A stretch of 64,000 bases of DNA from Daucus carota subsp. sativus. Its lineage: Eukaryota > Streptophyta > Magnoliopsida > Apiales > Apiaceae. The stretch is from NCBI RefSeq assembly GCF_001625215.2, contig NC_030387.2:37223606-37287605 (forward strand), given 5' to 3'. A program made the translations under genes and the position numbers. Positions 57,421-64,000 of the stretch are shown one piece after another. The notes beneath the pieces are model-generated. The model worked only from the letters and a program-made list of their open reading frames with translations. It was not told the origin of the DNA and ran no database searches. Position 1 is the stretch's first letter; each line of letters opens with the position of its first letter.

Positions 57421-57800
57421 TATAAAAACTGGAAAAAATATTATACTCAACTACGCAACTCAAAACTGAAAAAAATAAAATATTATACTCAACTGTGCAA
57501 CTCAAAACTGGAAAAAATATTATACTCAAATGCGCAACTCACTTGTCACGTGTCAAATCAAACCGCCTAACTCCCTATATCAATTACAATTTTGATTTTG
57601 ATTTCTCACCCGAACCAAAATATTGAACCGCCTAACTCACGATATCAATTACAATTTTGATTTCTCACACGAACTCAAAACAACATGGGTCAGCCGTCTT
57701 TAGTTCAGATTTCTCACACGAACCTAAAACGACACAGACCGCATTCAGTTCAGATTTCTTACACGAACCTAAAACGACCCGGGCCGCCTTCAATTCAGTG
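57421..57800. repeat. Mosaic of three minisatellites between CRS1 and STE1
   Basis: Three different short tandem repeats sit side by side: a 45-50 base unit with AAATATTATACTCAA.TGCGCAACTCA (about 57430-57545, three copies); a unit with CCGCCTAACTC.C.ATATCAATTAC (57563-57660, two copies); and a 48-base unit with TCAGATTTCT.ACACGAACCT (57659-57800, three copies). The last keeps an open frame by chance, because its unit length is a multiple of three. Confidence 0.75.
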
Positions 57801-57948
57801 CCCAGCGAAGTGCCCAGAGAAATGAGCACAGAGCCCACCATTAAACCGACACAATTCGGCTCGAAACGCCCGACCGGCTCTACCCATCACAGGTTTATCT
57901 TACACAGGTACAGCTTATAATAAAATGTCCCATAGACTATTTGCTTCC

Positions 57949-58007
57949 CAGAGAGAGAGAGAGAGGGAGAGGGAGAGAGAGGGAGGGAGAGGGAGAGAGA
58001 GAGAGGG
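57949..58007. repeat. GA microsatellite
   Basis: (GAGAGAGG)n-like purine run of about 60 bases, about 400 bases beyond the STE1 stop codon. Confidence 0.9.
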
Positions 58008-58406
58008 CTAGTGATCAAGAAAATAAGACTAGTGGGGCATCAGAGAAGGATGAAACAATACGTTTTGCATCCAAAGCTCCTGCCTGTAGTCGCTGTAAGA
58101 TAATTACACATGTAAATGAAATGACAAATAAAATTTGCAGGGAAAACATTTTATATTCAATATTGCCCTTTTCAGTTTCTTTGGTATCCCTGAAGCTGAT
58201 AACTTGCATCCCACCTGTACTCATAAGACCAATACAAAGTTAAGGAAATGGCCGTCCTAAAAAAGAAAACAATTCTGACGCCAACAAAACGAAATAGGTA
58301 GAATTGAAAGTTAATTTACAGAAAGGTTATACATGTCATCTTCAGCACCAGGCTCAAAAGATTAAAGCAACTGAATACTTGACAGCACAATTCTATGTAC
58401 TTCGGT

Positions 58407-61400
58407 TCATATCTTCTTTGCATCGTCCTCAATAGGATCACGAAGAGTCCCAAACATCCAATCCATCCATATGGTGTAGTGACCATAGTTATGACGGTAT
58501 GTTGTGTGATGAATAGTGTGGTAACCAGCTCCCATTACAGGCCACAATTTACCATGGATGCAGTCGTGAATGTTAGCTGTCCAGATGGCCTCCATAAATA
58601 AGAGGGCTACATGGGTTGTGAAATGCATGGGCACCAGGAAAAGAGCTATGACATGAGGAAGTGCCTGCAGAATCCCATCTAGTGGGTGGAATGCCAAGCC
58701 TGAAACAGGCACAGAAACAACAAACTGTATAATTAACCAATGGCATAAATAAGATTCCTACAAATATTTGTTTATTGTCCGTGGTTGGGGAGGGTGCCAT
58801 CCCATAGTTCTACGATGGTTTTCTAATTGGGGAAGGGGTGGGGAATGAGCCTTTGTCACTAGGCTATCACAGAATCTCAAACAAGAGCTTTTTCTTCAGT
58901 TATATAGGCATAGGACAATACGAATTTCAATGCAAGTCATCAGAATCTCTCCAGTTATTCTTGCGAATGTTTAAAACCCATCTATTTAAAACTAAGCATC
59001 CTATATACAGCCAAAAAAAAAAAATTGTCCCACACCGAAATATCATCTAAATTGATAAGTGCCACAAAATTTACTTTAACAAGAAGGATCTAAGCAAAGG
59101 ATAGATTCGGAGAATAAAAGAAAACAAGAAAGAAACAAGTTTTTAGTTTAAAAAATAAAGAGAACTTGCAGCAAAGATTCAGATTTTTTTTATTTTTTTT
59201 TTACAGGAAGATGTCAGATTTTAAAAAGGAAAGAAGATGTATATCATTTCTTAAACTCAAAAATTTAAGGTGGTGCTCTGTGTCTGTGTAGAGATTTCCA
59301 CACCGAACTGAATCCAGGGAGAGGCCATGCCCATAGAGAGACAGGCCTACACTATGTGGAAGATTTTGTAATCAAAAGAGACACGTAGTTTTTAAGCTTT
59401 CAGTTTATTGTTTGAATAAATCCACTGTAATTATAATAGACCCAACCCACAAACTACATAAATATTTATATACTATTTTAACACATGTCTATCTATGCAA
59501 GACCTCACAAGTGACAACAGAAATAACTGTGTCGGTGATTTACTGATTTGACGATGTGGCAATTACTTGGACTTGCAAAAACCAACCAGATACAACAAGC
59601 TATACATGAGTAAAGGTTTTAAGCTTATTATGTTTTGGGTTTTTTAATACAGAGTTGGAAAAGGTGGGATGGACGGTTAATTGGTTAAAGTAAAACTTAC
59701 TATGCTTAATACATTAGAATATGTAACCAAAAAACTTATGAACTGTTTTTAAGTAGAAGACATAATTTACTGCTATATAAGGTAAACTTCATGAGCAGAC
59801 ACAACCAAGGTGTTCACAGTTTAGTAGAACTAACCAGCAAAAGGAGAAAGGGTATTTTGCTTGTTGTAGATGTGGTGTGTTGCATGAAGATACTTGTATA
59901 AGGGTTTAATATCATGCAGCTCTCTATGCATCCAGTATATACCAAACTCCACGAATACAAGATAGCCAATCAAGTTCCAGATGTAGTCAAGCCAACCAAT
60001 GCTGCTAATACTCGGAAAGCATCTCGTCCATCCGTTCTCAACCATGTACTCAGAAACTGTTGGAAGAGAAACATACCATGGCATTGCCTTCATTGCAACA
60101 ATTATTTGCAAGAGCATTGCCTTTTTAGTAGGGATTGCTTCTGTAATAATGCATCAACACACCACGATATATTAAAAAAAAATGTCCATGAGTAAGCATC
60201 AAGAGAAACAAGAATCTCAAGTGACAGTCTGACAGACATAGTTTTATCTGAGTCTCATGGAGCACATAAAGATCAATGGCGAACTAACATTGTCACTTGA
60301 TTGAACATGGTAAACTTTCATATTATTAATGAGCAAACATAGAAAAAATACCCCATATGACATTACAATAGGTATCCTGCAAGGAGTGAGTTATCTACGT
60401 AGATCGTCTTTTGTTTTCCTGAGTTCAGAAAGTCTGGTTTTGCTTTAGTAACTCTAAATTTTCTACTTTACTTTTAGTAACAGATAACAAAACAAGAATG
60501 TTTGCATCCTCATTTGCCCCTTTGAGTTTCTTACGTGGTTTCAAGCTGACATCATGCGTTTACGACCTTTATAAATGTCACGTTTTCACCTTTACACTTT
60601 ACAAAGTAAAAGGGATAACTGATTTCAGGAGAAAACGACATTTAGAGCATGGTTGCATGGTGACTTTGGCAGCAGAGAAATATTTAATTAACTAAGTAAT
60701 AGCAGTACCATATATCCACCAACACCCTCATTTAGTATGAGGAAAATCTGAATACAATTAAACTATAGTTAACGTAATTTGTCTAGTGACAATAAATGTG
60801 TTATCGCTATCATTATTAGGGCTGATGGGTCACCATACATCTGCTATATTATAATTAATCTCCACATGTTTTAAGTTTTAAATATGTGACAATTTCACAT
60901 ATCTTTCAAATCTTCTATTTTGTTTCCTCCCGATTTCCATAAAAAACAAATAATACATAGCAATCATATCGCACGTTACCTTCCTACAGAGCCACACTAT
61001 CTTCCTTACCATACTCATCCTTATCATAATATATGGAAGCATATGCAATATATAGACACGTATGAAAGTAATTCAACGTGCCAATTATATGTGATTAGAT
61101 GAATCTTAGCTATCAAGTTCCTGCCTAAATAAGAAGCATTAACAATACCATCAGATCCATATAATTTCCACTAATAGAATAAAAACCATTACTTGAATGA
61201 CATAACCACATTACCGAGTTAAGGAACATATTCGAGAGGGGGACCAAGCAAGAATCAACCAGAATACAGTAAAGAGCCATCTAACATCAGTAGATACATC
61301 ATGTGCAGAGAATTACTAAATGTAGTTCAGACATCTTGTCAAACTAAAAACTCACTACTCCATAACTGCAATCTAACCTTAAATCCAAAAGGGTCAAACT

Positions 61401-61850
61401 CAAACATTCTAGAAACATTCAACACATCACACACATTTACATACAAAGATAGAAAATGGCAAATTCAGAAACAAACCTCATTAAATCAAACAATCAAATA
61501 CAAGGATCAAAGACAATCAACACCCAAATCACAAAAAATAAAAAGACACCACAAATATTAATCAAAAAATTTAAAAAAATTAAATCAAAAGACAAATCAA
61601 GATTTACAAAAGAAAAAGATGTAAAGATCGTACCTTTAGGAATATAAACGCTTCTTTTCAAGTAATAAATATAAAAGCACCAGAGAAAGCCGGAGATGAA
61701 GTAAAGCAGGGTTCCGGCAATGTAGTTCCGGAGCCATCCCTGAAGAAAGTGGGGAAGTGGGGTCCACAGTCTCTCCGGCAAGAGCCCTCCGAGAACAATG
61801 CGATTGTAGAAACTCGTCTCGGCGACGAACAGCTTGCCGTAATCGTCCAT
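58407..61850 (-). CDS. STE1: Delta7-sterol C5(6)-desaturase
   Basis: On the minus strand, exons 61850-61634, 60140-59835 and 58699-58407 join in phase 1 to encode 271 aa. The enzyme (STE1/DWF7) introduces the C5 double bond into episterol-type sterols in the endoplasmic reticulum, a step towards campesterol, sitosterol and brassinosteroids. The fatty-acid-hydroxylase family's three His boxes are intact: HRELH (144-148), HATHH (158-162) and HTIHH (235-239). The N-terminal region has [20 protein letters not shown] and membrane helices ([33 protein letters not shown]), and the C-terminal part reads [17 protein letters not shown]. The C-terminus (EDDAKKI) is lysine-rich, compatible with ER retention. 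Both introns are long and AT-rich. Confidence 0.95.
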
Positions 61851-62099
61851 GTTTTGGCCGGAATTTGGGAGACGGCGGGAGGTCCGGCGCCGACAGAGGA
61901 GGAGGGGGGAGTGAAGTGAAAGGGAGTTTTGGAAGAGGGGAAAGACGAGGGAAAGCAGGTGTTGAGTTGTGGAGTTGGTATGTGTCTTTTTCAGAATTTT
62001 GATGTAACTTTTTAAGAATATCTTTTTCTTCTTGGAATCGACTGCAGATAATAATAATACAGATCATCTGCGATAATCTTCGTCTTAAATATAATAGTA

Positions 62100-62333
62100 C
62101 CTCCATCCCAAATTAGATGTCCCCGTTGACTTAGGGCACGTAACTTTAGGTGCGTTGACCGTCTACTTCCGAAATTTATTTTTTTATTTTTTCTTTTATA
62201 AATGAAAATTTCATATTTTAATTTTTATTTGTAAAAATAAAATTTTAAAAATAAGTCACGTATCTAAGCGGTCAATGAACCTTAAATTGTGTGCCCAAAA
62301 TCAACAGGGCCATCTAATTTGGGATGGAGGGAG
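62100..62333. mobile_element. Stowaway-type MITE upstream of STE1
   Basis: CCTCCATCCCAAATTAGATG and the complement CATCTAATTTGGGATGGAGG + GAG form inverted repeats of more than 35 bases, flanked by TA (62098-62099 and 62334-62335). 234 bases, inserted about 250 bases upstream of the STE1 ATG, so within its likely promoter. Confidence 0.92.
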
Positions 62334-62493
62334 TATAAAATATTAGACTTCTAGTAATTTAGTACAAATTTAAGAGTCTCAGCTCCAAGAATATTATTCT
62401 TTATACTTGCTTTTAAGTTAATATTATTTTTTATTTTTTTTCAGGGCTCTTAAGTTAATATTTCATTCTTGTTTGGATGCGTATATGACACAA

Positions 62494-62890
62494 GAGTAAA
62501 GTTTTATGAAGACCATTTTTATTGGAGACCGTGGAGACCACTTATGTTCTACAAGTGAAATATTGCATAAAAACATTGCAAAACGTATAATTTTGCACAT
62601 CATGTTGTACAAAATCATTATTTAACTTTAAAATCTTGAATATCATATAAGTTTCGCATGTACAACATTACAAAATGTTATATTCTACGAAATATATTTT
62701 GTTTGCAGAACACTGTTCAACTTGCAAAACATACATTATATACTTATGAAACATAGACGATCTTCAACAACTTTAATGCATACATAATATTTGTTGAACA
62801 TATTTTACAAAATAATGTATTTTATAGTATTTTGATTGCAGAACATAAGTGACGATCTCCAATAAAAATAGTCTCCATAGAACTTTACTC
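62494..62890. mobile_element. MITE family A, copy 2
   Basis: GAGTAAAGTTTTATGAAGAC at the left and GTCTCCATAGAACTTTACTC at the right are inverted repeats. The first 100 bases match copy 1 (36307) almost base for base (GGAGACCGTGGAGACCACTT, CAAGTGAAATATTGCATAAA). The target duplication is not visible here, so this is probably the older copy. Confidence 0.8.
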
Positions 62891-63647
62891 GAGAAGAACA
62901 TGAGGCTCCAACTATATTTTTGAAATTTGATTTATTTATTTAGCTCGTGTATTTTTGTGTCGATCGTATATTTATTTTAAAAATTGGATTCGGGACTAAA
63001 TTCATCATGTATTTATGTGTTGGGTACTTTATGTCCGAATACTGAAAACTAAATTCAATTTTTGTGTATTTAGGTGCTTGTTGAAGTGAAAATCATGTAC
63101 TATTTTATTCACCAATAAAATCATAATAAATTTTAAACATATGCCTCTAAATAATGTGTTCACTGAGTAATAATTTTAATTGTATTTTACACACTTCTTT
63201 TGAATTTTATGACAATCGAGTAAACAATTGTGAATTCTAATACTTTAGATGAAATGTTTAGATTAGAAAGTTACTATTTATTTTAGATTTAATCATTATT
63301 TTCTTTATTTTAATTTAAAAATAAATAATAAGTAATCTTTTAGATTTTAAATATATCATTCAAAAATATTATAATTCAACAAACTTGATACTTGATTATG
63401 ATAATAATATATAAAATTCAATATATATTATTTAATTTTTCTTATTTAAAACTACTTATTTAATATTTATTATAGATCACTTTAATACCTGGTGACTAAA
63501 AGTAAAAACAAGCTGGGAAATTCGGCTTAAAGCTGGGAAATGCTCTGCACATGTGTTTTGGCTTCTTGACCCGCTTTGTCTATGTTTCACTTTACAAGTA
63601 CCATCATCGGCACCACCATTTGGTTATGAAATTTACAACAGCAATTA

Positions 63648-63722
63648 CCTCCGTCCCTCCCATTTCTTATCGTTTGGGTTGGGCACGGAGGTTAACTAAA
63701 GAAATGGGAGGGACGGAGGGAG
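63648..63722. mobile_element. Very short Stowaway-type MITE
   Basis: CCTCCGTCCCTCCCATTTCT and its complement AGAAATGGGAGGGACGGAGG + GAG flank a loop of under 30 bases, with TA on both sides. At 75 bases it is close to a bare hairpin. Confidence 0.85.
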
Positions 63723-64000
63723 TATAGAGTTAAAATATTATTGATATAATAAAATATGAAAAAATAAGCTAAGATAAGTACCATCAAATAATATTGCATA
63801 TTTTTCTTTTCATTATACATTGTTTTTTTTTTTTTTTTGAGAGCAATACATTGTTTTTCTTGATTACAATCATTTTTAAAATTTCAAAATATACAAAAAA
63901 GCTAATTATCCAAATTTTAAAATTCTTACTTTCAGAGAAAAATATCGGAAAGAAAACACTTTCTTTTTCTATAAAAAAAATTTGACGGCATGACCTGTTG

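Larger units (their letters stand above)
61851..64000. other. STE1 promoter side and MITE-rich end of the window
   Basis: Contains the STE1 5' leader (to about 62000) and three MITEs listed separately. From 62891 to 63640 only AT-rich DNA is seen. The 156-aa minus-strand frame at 61636-62106 is the shadow of STE1 exon 1. Confidence 0.5.

Noticed and set aside
57657-57920. 87-aa frame with repeated SHEPKTT motifs
   Set aside because: The 48-base minisatellite is a multiple of three long, so its repeat stays open by chance. No promoter or homologue seen.

Overview
The window is nuclear DNA of a flowering plant, almost certainly a eudicot. The genes are split by AT-rich introns, the proteins are plant-specific types (a chloroplast splicing factor with CRM domains, an LRK10-like receptor kinase, a plant MATE carrier, the plant sterol C5-desaturase), and the intergenic DNA is full of plant MITEs (Stowaway, PIF/Harbinger), Helitron-like ends and a Mutator-type element. 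Stowaway density would suit an asterid such as an Apiaceae species, but that is a guess.

Layout. 1-1.4 kb: AT-rich intergenic DNA. 1.4-4.0 kb (+): intact seven-exon MATE/DTX carrier. 4.0-6.8 kb: nested MITEs. 6.8-8.2 kb (-): a small gene of unknown function and a decayed tandem copy. 8.4-9.2 kb: Pack-MULE with a perfect 9-bp target duplication, carrying the first exon of an FLZ zinc-finger gene. 9.7-14.0 kb: Helitron-like material with an ankyrin (PIA-type) exon and a rearranged CDC20 fragment. 16.1-17.4 kb: a palindromic LTR retroelement with TG...CA ends and a 5-bp target duplication. 18.0-19.2 kb: decayed gene, perhaps a Helitron N-terminal region. 21.2-25.8 kb (+): two-exon PB1-domain gene with a tandemly duplicated intron. 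27.3-36.2 kb (+): 20-exon RELCH-like gene (LisH, coiled coil, HEAT), including a U12-type AT-AC intron. 36.2-40.5 kb: MITEs and AT-rich DNA. 40.6-42.7 kb (+): class I glutamine-amidotransferase-like gene. 43.7-51.6 kb (+): three alternative ectodomain first exons ahead of one LRK10L-type kinase. 52.5-56.8 kb (-): CRS1-type splicing factor with a GC-AG intron. 58.4-61.9 kb (-): STE1/DWF7 sterol C5-desaturase. 61.9-64 kb: MITEs.

The genes do not form one pathway. Their order partly recalls Arabidopsis chromosome 5, where from memory CRS1, the RELCH homologue and a PB1 gene lie close together. The most interesting points are the three-ectodomain receptor-kinase locus, the palindromic LTR insertion, the two gene-capturing transposons and the AT-AC intron. 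Exon boundaries were set by hand from splice consensus and reading-frame continuity; each full-length model keeps an open frame from ATG to stop. No RNA data were available. No tRNA, rRNA or CRISPR was seen.
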